From contig NZ_JANL01000007.1 in NCBI RefSeq assembly GCF_000585255.1, forward strand, positions 1-48,330: a DNA stretch of 48,330 bases. Reading direction: 5' to 3'. Within the stretch, counting starts at the first letter, position 1. Each line of letters starts with the position of its first letter. Both the position numbers and the translations under genes were made by a program. Shown one piece after another: positions 1-8,347 of the stretch. The notes beneath the pieces were generated by a model that saw only the letters and a program-made list of their open reading frames with translations, was not told the DNA's origin and searched no databases. Source of the stretch: Alkalibacterium sp. AK22 (lineage in GTDB: Bacteria; Bacillota; Bacilli; Lactobacillales; Carnobacteriaceae_A).

Positions 1-144
1 TCCCAGACCTTTTTGCCGCTTCTCCTTCAATTAAACAGCTGTTGTTTCAAACTCCCAGACCTTGTTGCCGCTTCTCCTTCAATTAAACAGCTGTTGTTTC
101 AAGCTCCCAGACCTTTTTGCCGCTTCTCCTTCAATTAAACAGCT
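1..144. repeat. 52-bp direct tandem repeat, about 2.8 copies
   Basis: Copies begin at 1, 53 and 105 with a period of 52 bp. They differ at only a few bases, and the third copy stops near 144. Each full copy contains the 10-bp palindrome AACAGCTGTT (34-43 and 86-95). The window starts at a repeat boundary, so more copies may lie to the left. The period is not a multiple of three and no gene is seen across it. The function is unknown. Confidence 0.9.
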
Positions 145-306
145 TCTACGCTCTTATTGCTCCTCCTTTAATACCGTGACTTTTGAGCGGTAAACCCTTT
201 TAAATCTTAAGAGGCAGGCACAAAAAGCGCCTGCTTCCAAGGCAATCAGACAAGGAAACAGGCGGCTGTTTGTTTTTTACTTTTCTGTCTTGACGGACAG
301 GTTTGA
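145..306. other. Intergenic stretch downstream of mnmG with two small hairpins
   Basis: There is no gene here. A 9-bp stem containing one G-U pair (211-219 with 229-237) lies closest to the mnmG stop but has no U-run in the mnmG direction. A second stem (AAACAG 256-261 with CTGTTT 266-271) is followed by T-rich sequence on the plus strand. That would make it a weak terminator for a plus-strand gene further left. Neither is a strong terminator for mnmG. Confidence 0.4.
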
Positions 307-2199
307 TCAGGCTTTAACTTTTTGAATATCGCCTTGCTCGACATAAACCATCAGGATAGAAATATCAGCAGGGTTCACTCCGCTAATACGACTGGCCTGG
401 GCAATCGTTTCAGGCTGGATTTTCGTCAGCTTTTCTCTGGCTTCCGTCGCGATGCCATTGATTGCTGAATAATCGATCCCTTCGGGAATACGCTTGTTCT
501 CCATGCGCTTCACTTTGTCCGCTTTGCGGATAGCTTTGTTGATATAGCCTTCATACTGGATAAAGATTTCAACCTGCTCTCGGACAGCTTTAGGCAGCTT
601 TTCCTCAGTTGGGGCAAACGCTAGAATATCGTCGTATTTGACATACGGCCGTCTCAGGAATTCATACACCAGCATGCCGTCTCTGAGCTGAGGCTCCCCT
701 TTTTCTTCCAGATACTCGGCCACGTCGCTTGGCTTCAGTCGAATTTGCTTGAGGCGTTCTAGTTCATCTTCGACCTGCTGCTTTTTCAGCATGAAGGCTT
801 CATAGCGTTCCTGAGACTGCAGGCCAATCGCGTAGCCTTTTTCAGTCAGGCGGAAGTCCGCATTGTCGTGACGCAGAAGCAGGCGGTATTCTGCCCGGGA
901 TGTCAGCAGACGGTAAGGTTCGTTGGTCCCTTTAGTCACCAGGTCATCGATCATGACCCCAATATACGCTTCATTTCGCTTCAGGACAAAAGGTTCTTCT
1001 CCTTTGACCAGACGGGCCGCATTGATTCCGGCAATCAGACCCTGTCCGCCGGCTTCTTCATAGCCGGACGTTCCATTCATCTGACCGGCAGTGAACAGAC
1101 CGCTGATCAGCTTGGTTTCCAGTGACGGTCTCAGCTGGTAAGGCTTGACGACATCGTACTCAATTGCATAGCCAGTCCGCATCATCTGGGCATTCTCCAG
1201 ACCTTCTACGGAGCGGAGCACAGCCAACTGTACATCTTCCGGCAAGGATGAGGACAGGCCCTGTACATAAATCTCATCCGTATTGGCGCCTTCCGGTTCC
1301 AGAAACAGCTGATGGCGCGGCTTATCACTGAAGCGGACGACCTTGTCTTCGATAGACGGACAGTAGCGTGCGCCGACTCCTTCCACAATACCGGTGAACA
1401 TCGGCGCCCGGTGCAGGTTTTCGCGGATAATGTCATGAGCGATATTGCTTGTATACGTCAGCCAGCAGGACACCTGCTCCTCCAGATAGTCCTCATCCGG
1501 TGTCTCGAAGCTGAAATGATGCGGCTCCAGATCACCCGGCTGCTCTTCGGTCACGGAATAATCAATCGATGACTTGTGAATCCGTGGCGGCGTACCCGTC
1601 TTGAAGCGGTCCAGCTCAAAACCGAGCTCCAGCAAGTTCTCAGACAGTTTGATCGACGGCTGCGTATTGTTCGGCCCTGAAGAATACTTCAGTTCCCCGA
1701 TAATGATCTCACCACGAGAAGACGTACCGGCTGTCAGAATGACAGCGTCCGCTGTATAGACCGCACCGGCATTCGTCTTGACTCCTTTGACCTTGTTGTC
1801 TTCAACAACCAGCTCTTCCACAATCCCCTGCTTAAGATCCAGGTTCGGCGTCCGCTCAATCGTCTTTTTCATTTCATTGGAATACAGATATTTGTCGGAC
1901 TGGGCTCTCAACGCTCGGACAGCCGGTCCCTTGGCCGTATTCAGCATGCGCATCTGAATGTACGTCTTGTCCGTATTGCGTCCCATCTCACCGCCTAAAG
2001 CATCAATCTCTCGAACCACGATCCCCTTGGCCGGTCCCCCAATCGACGGATTACACGGCATGTGAGCAATCATGTCCAGATTGATCGTGATCATCAGGGT
2101 TCTCGCACCCATTCTCGCTGCTGCCAGTGCCGCTTCCGATCCGGCATGCCCCGCTCCAACGACCACTACATCATAATGTCCTGCCTCATATGTTTGCAT
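307..2199 (-). CDS. mnmG: tRNA uridine-5-carboxymethylaminomethyl modification enzyme MnmG (GidA)
   Basis: This is the FAD-dependent partner of MnmE. Together they install the carboxymethylaminomethyl group on U34 of certain tRNAs, using methylene-tetrahydrofolate. The 630-residue length is normal for the family. The N-terminus carries the dinucleotide-binding motif [13 protein letters not shown] (about residues 12-24). The conserved segments [23 protein letters not shown] and ISGVNPADI are all present. The ATG is preceded by AAAGGA at good spacing. It lies 141 bp downstream of mnmE on the same strand, so the two are probably co-transcribed. The gene appears intact. Confidence 0.98.
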   Translation of the reverse strand: MQTYEAGHYDVVVVGAGHAGSEAALAAARMGARTLMITINLDMIAHMPCNPSIGGPAKGIVVREIDALGGEMGRNTDKTYIQMRMLNTAKGPAVRALRAQSDKYLYSNEMKKTIERTPNLDLKQGIVEELVVEDNKVKGVKTNAGAVYTADAVILTAGTSSRGEIIIGELKYSSGPNNTQPSIKLSENLLELGFELDRFKTGTPPRIHKSSIDYSVTEEQPGDLEPHHFSFETPDEDYLEEQVSCWLTYTSNIAHDIIRENLHRAPMFTGIVEGVGARYCPSIEDKVVRFSDKPRHQLFLEPEGANTDEIYVQGLSSSLPEDVQLAVLRSVEGLENAQMMRTGYAIEYDVVKPYQLRPSLETKLISGLFTAGQMNGTSGYEEAGGQGLIAGINAARLVKGEEPFVLKRNEAYIGVMIDDLVTKGTNEPYRLLTSRAEYRLLLRHDNADFRLTEKGYAIGLQSQERYEAFMLKKQQVEDELERLKQIRLKPSDVAEYLEEKGEPQLRDGMLVYEFLRRPYVKYDDILAFAPTEEKLPKAVREQVEIFIQYEGYINKAIRKADKVKRMENKRIPEGIDYSAINGIATEAREKLTKIQPETIAQASRISGVNPADISILMVYVEQGDIQKVKA

Positions 2200-2340
2200 C
2201 GCTTTAATCCTTTCTATTATAAAATCTTTCAGTTTAAAAAAAGTGAATGTGTCTACTTGTCTCTAACGAATGCCCTTTTTGACCTTTATAAACACGCTGA
2301 TCCCCCATGAGCATGCTTACTCACTAAGAGTCACCCTTAT

Positions 2341-3729
2341 TTATTTGCCCAGACAGAACTGGCTGAAGAGCTGCGTAATCAGTTCGTCCTGGACACTGTC
2401 ACCGGTGATTTCCCCCAGCAGATCCCAGGCCCGGGTCATGTCGATTTGGACCAGGTCTACCGGCATGCCGGTCTCGATCCCATCAATCACATCATCAAAC
2501 GCTTCAATTGTCTCATTAAGCAGGGCAATATGCCGGATGTTGGACACATACGTTGCATCCTTCTCCCCTGTCTGGCCCGCAAAGAACAGATCGGCAATCT
2601 TACCTTCCAGTTCAGTCAGACCAGCCTGCGTCACAATCGATGTATAAACGATGCTCTCAGGGTCGACCAGTGTTTTCAGCTCGTTCAAGTCCAGCTGATT
2701 TTTCAAGTCCATCTTGTTCAGTATAATGATTCGGTTATGTCCCTCTGTAGCTTCCAGCAGCAGCTTGTCCTCATCTGTCAGGGGCTCGCTTTGGTTGAAC
2801 ACCAGCAGGATCAGGTCCGCCTCACCCAGTGCTTTCCGGCTGCGTTCCACACCAATCCGCTCCACAATGTCTTCCGTTTCACGAATACCCGCCGTATCAA
2901 TCAGCCTGAGCGGCACGCCCTTGACACTGACGTATTCTTCGATTACGTCACGCGTCGTGCCGGCAATTTCAGTGACAATGGCCTTTTCTTCTTTCAGCAA
3001 AACATTTAACAGGCTCGATTTCCCGACGTTCGGCCGGCCGATGATGGCTGTTGCCAGACCTTCCCGCAAGATCTTCCCCTGACTAGCTGTTTCGAGCAAG
3101 GATTCTACCTGCGCCTTGACTTGCGCTGCCTTTTCGACCAACAGGCGGGAAGTCATTTCCTCCACGTCGTCATACTCCGGATAGTCGATATTCACTTCGA
3201 CCTGAGCCAGTGTATTCAAGATTTCCTGCCTCAGATTCCGGATCAGCCGGGACAGGTTCCCGTCCAGCTGGGTGACCGCCATGTGCATGGCTTTATCTGT
3301 TTTGGCTCGGATCACGTCCATGACCGCTTCAGCCTGGGACAGATCGATTCGTCCGTTTAGGAAGGCACGTTTAGTAAACTCACCCGGTTCAGCCAGGCGG
3401 GCTCCATTTTGCAGTACAGTCTCCAGTACTTTGTTCACGGAAACAATGCCACCATGCGTATTGATTTCGACGACATCTTCACGGGTGTAGGTCTTCGGTG
3501 CCCGCATGATGGAAACCATCACTTCATCGATAGGTTCCGCTGTTTTCGGATTCACTACCCGTCCGTAATGCAGTGTGTGGGTTGGCTGTTCAGCTAGCTT
3601 TTTAGACCCGAGCTGATACACACGGTCTGCAATATCGAGGGCTTCGTCCCCGCTGATCCGGATGATGCCAATCCCGCCTTCACCTGGTGGAGTGGAAATA
3701 GCAGCAATTGTGTCAAATTCTATAGCCAT
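2341..3729 (-). CDS. mnmE: tRNA modification GTPase MnmE (TrmE)
   Basis: This GTPase acts with MnmG in wobble-uridine modification of tRNA. It has the usual layout: an N-terminal folate-binding TrmE domain (residues 1-120), a helical domain, an inserted G domain with Walker [10 protein letters not shown] (231-239), DTAG and NKMD, and the C-terminal FCLGK ending with the conserved catalytic cysteine. The length of 462 residues is typical. An AAGGACAGG ribosome-binding site precedes the ATG. A strong promoter lies at 3998-4026, which leaves a leader of roughly 260 nt. Confidence 0.98.
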   Translation of the reverse strand: MAIEFDTIAAISTPPGEGGIGIIRISGDEALDIADRVYQLGSKKLAEQPTHTLHYGRVVNPKTAEPIDEVMVSIMRAPKTYTREDVVEINTHGGIVSVNKVLETVLQNGARLAEPGEFTKRAFLNGRIDLSQAEAVMDVIRAKTDKAMHMAVTQLDGNLSRLIRNLRQEILNTLAQVEVNIDYPEYDDVEEMTSRLLVEKAAQVKAQVESLLETASQGKILREGLATAIIGRPNVGKSSLLNVLLKEEKAIVTEIAGTTRDVIEEYVSVKGVPLRLIDTAGIRETEDIVERIGVERSRKALGEADLILLVFNQSEPLTDEDKLLLEATEGHNRIIILNKMDLKNQLDLNELKTLVDPESIVYTSIVTQAGLTELEGKIADLFFAGQTGEKDATYVSNIRHIALLNETIEAFDDVIDGIETGMPVDLVQIDMTRAWDLLGEITGDSVQDELITQLFSQFCLGK

Positions 3730-4500
3730 GATGACCTGTCCTTTCTTTATCTTGAGGTATGTTTAAAGCAGGTACTGACCTGCCGGTGTGTACTTGTCTG
3801 CTAAGCGGGTGAGTCCGGGTCCGGGATAAAAACCATGCCCCGCTGAATACCTGTCAAAAGGCTTCAGCGCAACAAAAAAAGCGCCTGGTCCACTCCAATT
3901 TAGCATACACGACTGCCTTGGGCGGAAAAGCACTTTCACTACTTTACCTTGACTCACTTGTTTAAATGTTAGGTACTGATGTGTTTCGACAAGTTAAATA
4001 ATATACGGGATGACGGGATTTGTCAACTTGACTACTTATTTTTTATTAGTATTTTTGTGAACATTTCTTTACAGACTGCCCAATTAGTAAAAGCGTTGCC
4101 CTGAAAGTAAAAAACAAAGGACGTTGGGCTTTTCTGCTGGGGCCTCCGTCTGCTGACGCGTGTTTCGAGAGCAAACTGCAGTTGGTGTGAAGGATAGGGA
4201 TGTAAACTGCACCAGCCACAGCAGAAGAAGCGTTCCTCTTTCCCGCTTCAGCTTAAAGTCTTCAGCTGAGCTGATTCCTTTCGTTTGGGGTCTGCTTATC
4301 CTCCTGAACTTCATTTTTGAAACCTGCCTTGCTATTCAAACAAAAAACCTCTCCTGCCTTGGTCAGCATGGCTGATCCCAAACAGAAAAGGCCCTTTTCA
4401 GCTGCAGGTCAGCCCCTTCAGCTCGGCCCTGCATGCACAGCCGATCAATAAGCGTAGCCTGACACGCGACTTCGTCTCAAAGAAACCCGATCGGACTGAA
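3730..4500. other. 770-bp region between mnmE and the ABC operon, no gene called
   Basis: It contains the mnmE promoter and its long leader (3730-3990), then about 470 bp to the end of the ABC permease gene. Short reading frames here (for example 3763-3957 on the minus strand) lack database-like motifs and a good ribosome-binding site. In the mnmE sense a small GC hairpin around 3855-3890 is followed by TTTT. A perfect inverted repeat GAAAAGG-C-CCTTTTC lies near 4386-4400. No RNA family was recognised. Confidence 0.5.
3998..4026 (-). promoter_or_regulatory. Sigma-A promoter for mnmE-mnmG
   Basis: On the minus strand a perfect -35 TTGACA (4026-4021) is followed after exactly 17 bp by TATTAT (4003-3998). 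This is the best promoter upstream of mnmE and implies an untranslated leader of about 260 nt. Confidence 0.8.
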
Positions 4501-5325
4501 TCAGGACTTGGTCGCTCCTTCGGTGACCCCTTCAACGATGTGACGCTGCAGGAAGACATACAGGATAATGATTGGGATGATCGCCAGGACCAAACCGGCT
4601 AGGGCCAGTTCCCACTGAATCGTGTACTCGCCGAAGAAGTAATACATCCTAAGCGGAATCGTCCGCATGCCCTCCTGATTAATCACCAGAGACGGCAGCA
4701 GGAAATCGTTCCACAGGCGGATCGCATTCAGGATAATCACAGTGACGGTCGTTGGTTTTAAAATCGGAAAAATGACACGCCAGAATATCTGAAATGGATT
4801 CCCGCCGTCCAAGTAGGCCGCTTCATCCAGCGAAGCCGAAATCGACCGCATGGCTCCGTAATACAGAAAGATCGACATGCTGGAGGCAAAACCCAGGTTC
4901 ATGAAGATCAGACCGGCCCTATTCAGAAAATTAACCTGGCCAAAAATACTGACTAGCGGAATCATGACTGACTGGAAAGGAATCAGCATGGTCAAGGCAC
5001 AGAGAAAGTAAATCGAACTGCTCACTTTCCCTTTGTTTCTGGATAAGGCATAGGCAGCCATCGATGAAAAGATGACAATGATCCCTATACTCAAGGACGT
5101 GATCACAACCGAGTTAAAGAAACTCCGGGTAAATTCCAGCCCGTCATAGGCCCGCGGATAATTTTCTGCAATTGGCTCCTGCGGCCACCAGAGCGTATTG
5201 GTAAAAATTTCTGCCCGATTCTTGAAAGAACCGAACAAGATGATAACAAAAGGATAAAGCCAGGATAGGGACAAAACGATCCCTAGCAAGGCAACGAGTC
5301 TGTTATGTCTTTTCACTGCACTCAT
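4501..5325 (-). CDS. Carbohydrate ABC transporter permease, MalG type
   Basis: This is an inner-membrane permease of the carbohydrate-uptake-1 ABC family. Six hydrophobic segments are visible. The cytoplasmic EAA loop (EAAYLDGGNPFQIFWRVIFP, in the middle third) docks the ATPase. The length of 274 residues is typical. It starts one base after the stop of the upstream permease, so the genes are translationally linked. No ATPase is encoded in the operon. By analogy with other Firmicutes, a shared MsmX-type ATPase elsewhere would energise it; this is inference. The substrate is unknown. Confidence 0.92.
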   Translation of the reverse strand: MSAVKRHNRLVALLGIVLSLSWLYPFVIILFGSFKNRAEIFTNTLWWPQEPIAENYPRAYDGLEFTRSFFNSVVITSLSIGIIVIFSSMAAYALSRNKGKVSSSIYFLCALTMLIPFQSVMIPLVSIFGQVNFLNRAGLIFMNLGFASSMSIFLYYGAMRSISASLDEAAYLDGGNPFQIFWRVIFPILKPTTVTVIILNAIRLWNDFLLPSLVINQEGMRTIPLRMYYFFGEYTIQWELALAGLVLAIIPIIILYVFLQRHIVEGVTEGATKS

Positions 5326-5326
5326 T

Positions 5327-6193
5327 TTACACGTCGACCTCTTTTCTACGAGTCAGAAATACCTGCGTTAAAGAGATCAAAGCGACAAGGAGCAGGAATA
5401 TAATAGCTTTAGCCTGCGCATAGCCCTGCCGGTATTGAAAGAACGCCGTATTGTAAATATTCATGGCGACCATTTCCGTGGAGCCGTAAGGCGCGCCATT
5501 GGTCAGCGCTAGATTCATGTCATAAATTTTAAAAGCATTGGCCAAGGTCAGAAAGAGACTGATGGTGAAGGCCGGGGCCAGTAGCGGGAACTTGATCTTC
5601 CAGAAAGCCTGCCACTTGTTGGCTCCGTCCATTTCTCCCGCTTCAATCAGCTCACCTGGTATATTGGCAAGAAAGGAAATATAAATAATCATGATGTAGC
5701 CGCTCATCTGCCATAAAAAGACAATCACCAGTCCCCAGAAGCCTGTCGTGGCATCGGCCAGCCAGCCGCTAAAAAAGGCAAGGCCCGTGGCCGTCCCGAT
5801 GGATGCAAAGGCCCGGACAAAAATAAACTGCCAGATGAAACCTAAAATGATTCCGCCGATCAGGTTCGGCATAAAGAAAATGGTCCGCAAAAGCACACTG
5901 ATTTTACCCAGCTTCTGAGTCACAATCAGTGCCAGTCCCAGACCGATGGCATTGATTAGCAGGACGGACACAGCCGAAAATCTCAAAGTAAATCCCAGAC
6001 TGTAGAGAAACTGGTCATCACTGAGCAGGCGGGTATAATTCTGCAGGCCAATAAAGGAGGCCTGATAGCCGTCGGAATCAGTCAGTGAGGTCCCGATCCC
6101 CAGTATCAGCGGCAGCAGGATCACAATGAAAATGGCAGCTAAAGACGGCAGGACAAAAGCCCAGTAGTACAGTTTGCTGTGTTTACCTCTCAT
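5327..6193 (-). CDS. Carbohydrate ABC transporter permease, MalF type
   Basis: This is the second permease of the sugar importer, 288 residues long with six predicted membrane spans. Its EAA loop reads EAGEMDGANKWQAFWKIKFP. A short basic N-terminus (MRGKHSKLYYW) precedes the first span. The ATG follows the stop of the binding-protein gene by 4 bp, and the ribosome-binding site AGGTGA overlaps that stop codon. Order and spacing make a binding protein, MalF-like, MalG-like operon. The family is secure but the transported sugar cannot be read from the sequence. Confidence 0.93.
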   Translation of the reverse strand: MRGKHSKLYYWAFVLPSLAAIFIVILLPLILGIGTSLTDSDGYQASFIGLQNYTRLLSDDQFLYSLGFTLRFSAVSVLLINAIGLGLALIVTQKLGKISVLLRTIFFMPNLIGGIILGFIWQFIFVRAFASIGTATGLAFFSGWLADATTGFWGLVIVFLWQMSGYIMIIYISFLANIPGELIEAGEMDGANKWQAFWKIKFPLLAPAFTISLFLTLANAFKIYDMNLALTNGAPYGSTEMVAMNIYNTAFFQYRQGYAQAKAIIFLLLVALISLTQVFLTRRKEVDV

Positions 6194-6197
6194 CCGG

Positions 6198-7499
6198 TCA
6201 CCTCATATCCTCAAATTCAGCAGCAGTATGTTCCTCAAATTCTTCCCAGCTCCGATCCCCACTCAGATAGCGCTGGAACTGAGGGTACAGCACCTGTTGG
6301 AACCAGCCGTCCGGATACTGATTATGCGTCATCGCCGCTGTTTCTCCTTCCAGCAGGGCTTCATACAACTCTCTTGAAACCGGATCCTGGATATCCTCCG
6401 GCTCATATCCTTCCTGGGCCGGTACAAAAGCCAGATCCCCTGTGACTATCTCCTGTCCTTCTTCAGACAGATACATCCAATCCAGGAAATTCTGGGCTTC
6501 TTCGATTTCTTCATCACTCATGTTGCTGTTGATTCCGATAAACCAAGGCGAGCCGGCAACGATTTTGCCTTCCGTATCGCTCTCACCAAAGACCGGCAGG
6601 ATGCCCAGTTTTTCACTGGCAAAATCCGGATCGATGTCGTTTAAGGTCGGAACGATCCAGATACCCTGATGGACCATAGCTACCCGGTCATGAACGAACA
6701 GCTCTTCCACTGACCGGCTATAATCCACTGTCAGAATGGGCTGCACATTATAGACATTGAACAGGTCCGTATACATCTGCATCCGGTCTCCGTACTCCCA
6801 GTTCAGCTCGGTTGCCTGGTAGGCGTCCAGAATGCTGTGATTATATTCCGGACTGGTGAAGTTGGCAGAGAACTGATTGGCAATATAGTTTTCTCCTCCA
6901 CTAAAAGCAAAGACCTCGTCGATCCCCAGCTCTTCTTTCTGGCTGTCCAGTGTTTCCACCGCCTCTACAAAGTCGTTAAAGCTGTTGATTGTATCCGGAT
7001 CGATTCCCGCCTGATCAAATATGTCACGGTTGTACATCCAGCCGAAGCCTTCAATATTGAGCGGAATCCCCAGAGGCACCTCATCAATTGTTCCGCCTTC
7101 AAGCAGACCATCAATTGTTTGAGCGCTGACTTCCATATCAGAGACGTCGACTAGCGTATGACTATACCGCTGAACTTCAGGTAAGCCCCCCAGCATCATC
7201 AATGAAGGTTCGTCCCCTGAAGAAAAACGGGCCTGCAGACCGGCTGATCCTTCCCCGCTCCCGACGGTAGTGATGCTGATGGTCGTGTCGTTCTCAGACT
7301 GTTCGCTGTATCTTTCTGCCAGATTCTCCAGCTGGGCGGTAATTTCCGGTTTCTGATTAAATAAATCTAATGAAATACTGCCCCTCTCTGCTGAAGACCC
7401 TCCGTTAGATTGTGGTGCGCCACCTTCCATGTCGCCGGTTCCGCAAGCGCTTAACAACAGGCTCAAGGCCACTAGGGAAAACACTGTTTTTTGATCCAA
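6198..7499 (-). CDS. Extracellular sugar-binding lipoprotein of ABC importer
   Basis: This is a family 1 solute-binding protein anchored to the outer membrane face, which delivers a sugar to the two permeases downstream. I place the start at a TTG (7499) with AAGGGGTG 7 bp upstream. That gives a compact signal peptide with lipobox LLSAC-G (Cys19), 433 residues in all. An in-frame ATG 30 codons upstream would give an implausible lipoprotein N-terminus. The mature protein is notably acidic, as is common in salt- or alkali-tolerant lactic relatives. A serine/glycine-rich linker follows the lipid-bearing cysteine. Confidence 0.9.
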   Translation of the reverse strand: MDQKTVFSLVALSLLLSACGTGDMEGGAPQSNGGSSAERGSISLDLFNQKPEITAQLENLAERYSEQSENDTTISITTVGSGEGSAGLQARFSSGDEPSLMMLGGLPEVQRYSHTLVDVSDMEVSAQTIDGLLEGGTIDEVPLGIPLNIEGFGWMYNRDIFDQAGIDPDTINSFNDFVEAVETLDSQKEELGIDEVFAFSGGENYIANQFSANFTSPEYNHSILDAYQATELNWEYGDRMQMYTDLFNVYNVQPILTVDYSRSVEELFVHDRVAMVHQGIWIVPTLNDIDPDFASEKLGILPVFGESDTEGKIVAGSPWFIGINSNMSDEEIEEAQNFLDWMYLSEEGQEIVTGDLAFVPAQEGYEPEDIQDPVSRELYEALLEGETAAMTHNQYPDGWFQQVLYPQFQRYLSGDRSWEEFEEHTAAEFEDMR

Positions 7500-7539
7500 T
7501 ATTAGACACCCCTTAATTTGTACAAAATAATATGAGTAA

Positions 7540-7567
7540 ATTATAACATAAATACGTTTTTTCCAAA
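7540..7567 (-). promoter_or_regulatory. Promoter of the ABC transporter operon
   Basis: On the minus strand, TATAAT (7545-7540) is preceded at 16 bp by TTTGGA (7567-7562). Transcription would begin near 7533, about 34 nt before the TTG start. The promoter is overlapped by one copy of a repeated near-palindrome (7545-7558). Confidence 0.6.
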
Positions 7568-7586
7568 AATATAACGTACATATGTT
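7545..7586. promoter_or_regulatory. Paired operator-like dyads at the ABC promoter
   Basis: AACATAAATACGTT (7545-7558) and AACGTACATATGTT (7573-7586) are inverted copies of AACATA-NN-TACGTT, and each is nearly palindromic. Their centres are 28 bp apart. One sits between -35 and -10 and the other just upstream of -35, as expected for a repressor binding twice. The regulator is not identified. Confidence 0.5.
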
Positions 7587-7739
7587 CAATTAAATGCATG
7601 TTTTAACTCAAAAAATGTTACATTTTTTGATTTTGTCCAATCTGACGTCAAAGATGTGAAGAGTCTTTCCGGCCGGATTGTGGTACTATAAATCCACTAA
7701 GAGAAAACGCTGTCCATTCAGTCAGTCGGAGGGGAAATT

Positions 7740-8180
7740 ATGTATAAAATCATGAAAGCAAGCAGCCTGCATACCGAGCAGATCACGCATCTGGCCCACT
7801 TGCTCTGGCCGGAAGATAACCTGGATATCCTGAAAAAAGAAATCGCTCATTATCAGGAGGACAGTACATCGGAACTGTTTGTCTGTGAAGAAGCCGGTCA
7901 AATTATCGGTTTCGCTCATGTTCAACTGCGCTATGATTATGTTGAGGGCACCACAACAGCTCCGGTCGGCTACCTTGAAGGCATTTATGTGACCGAAAAA
8001 AACCGACACCGGGGAATTGGAAAGATGCTCGTCAAGGTCTGTGAAGACTGGGCCCGCTTTATGAATGCCACTGAATTTGCCAGTGATGTAGAACTGACTA
8101 ATCAGGCCAGCGCCCGTTTCCACGAAGGAGTTGGCTTCAAAGAAGCCGGCAGACTGATTTGTTACAGCAAGAAGCTGTAA
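7740..8180 (+). CDS. GNAT acetyltransferase, aminoglycoside 6'-N-acetyltransferase AAC(6')-I-like
   Basis: This 146-residue GCN5-type acetyltransferase has the hallmarks of the AAC(6')-I aminoglycoside-modifying group. These are an N-terminal LLWP, an RYDYVEGTTTAPVGYLEGIY strand region (64-83), the acetyl-CoA loop RHRGIG (89-94) and TEFASDVELTN (111-121). It ends in GFKEAGRLICYSKKL. The reaction would be acetyl transfer from acetyl-CoA to the 6'-amino group of an aminoglycoside. The activity is inferred from family resemblance, and the natural substrate could differ. The ATG follows GGAGGGG at good spacing. The gene is monocistronic, with a terminator at 8230-8271. No mobile-element ends were seen beside it. 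Confidence 0.85.
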   Translation: MYKIMKASSLHTEQITHLAHLLWPEDNLDILKKEIAHYQEDSTSELFVCEEAGQIIGFAHVQLRYDYVEGTTTAPVGYLEGIYVTEKNRHRGIGKMLVKVCEDWARFMNATEFASDVELTNQASARFHEGVGFKEAGRLICYSKKL

Positions 8181-8229
8181 CAGGCGGATATATTAGGTGG
8201 TCTTTTAAGTAATATGTGATGAAATGAAC

Positions 8230-8271
8230 AGCCCTAAGTATTATAATAAAAGTAAGAAAAGGGCTTCTTTT
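8230..8271 (+). terminator. Terminator after the AAC(6')-like gene
   Basis: AGCCCT (8230-8235) pairs with AGGGCT (8260-8265) and is followed by TCTTTTA. The stem is short and the loop A/T-rich. A TATAAT-like box within the loop (8242-8247) might also serve the next gene. Confidence 0.55.
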
Positions 8272-8347
8272 ACTTGCTTTTTTCTACGTGATAACCTCTA
8301 TCACCCATGATGAACACCTTTTGTGTGACAGAAAAGAGGTGAGAAAA

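Noticed and set aside
3860-3905. T-box-like stretch (GGAGTGGACC) in the mnmE leader
   Set aside because: It does not keep the invariant T-box core, no specifier loop is evident, and mnmE is not a typical T-box target.
3763-3957. 64-codon minus-strand reading frame between mnmE and its promoter
   Set aside because: No recognisable domain, no good ribosome-binding site, and odd composition; more likely untranslated leader.
4084-4375. Short overlapping reading frames on both strands upstream of mnmE
   Set aside because: They overlap each other, lack start signals and have no familiar motifs.
8288-8347. Upstream ATG that would extend the deacetylase by 20 residues
   Set aside because: The extension precedes a complete signal peptide, and the ribosome-binding site fits the ATG at 8348.
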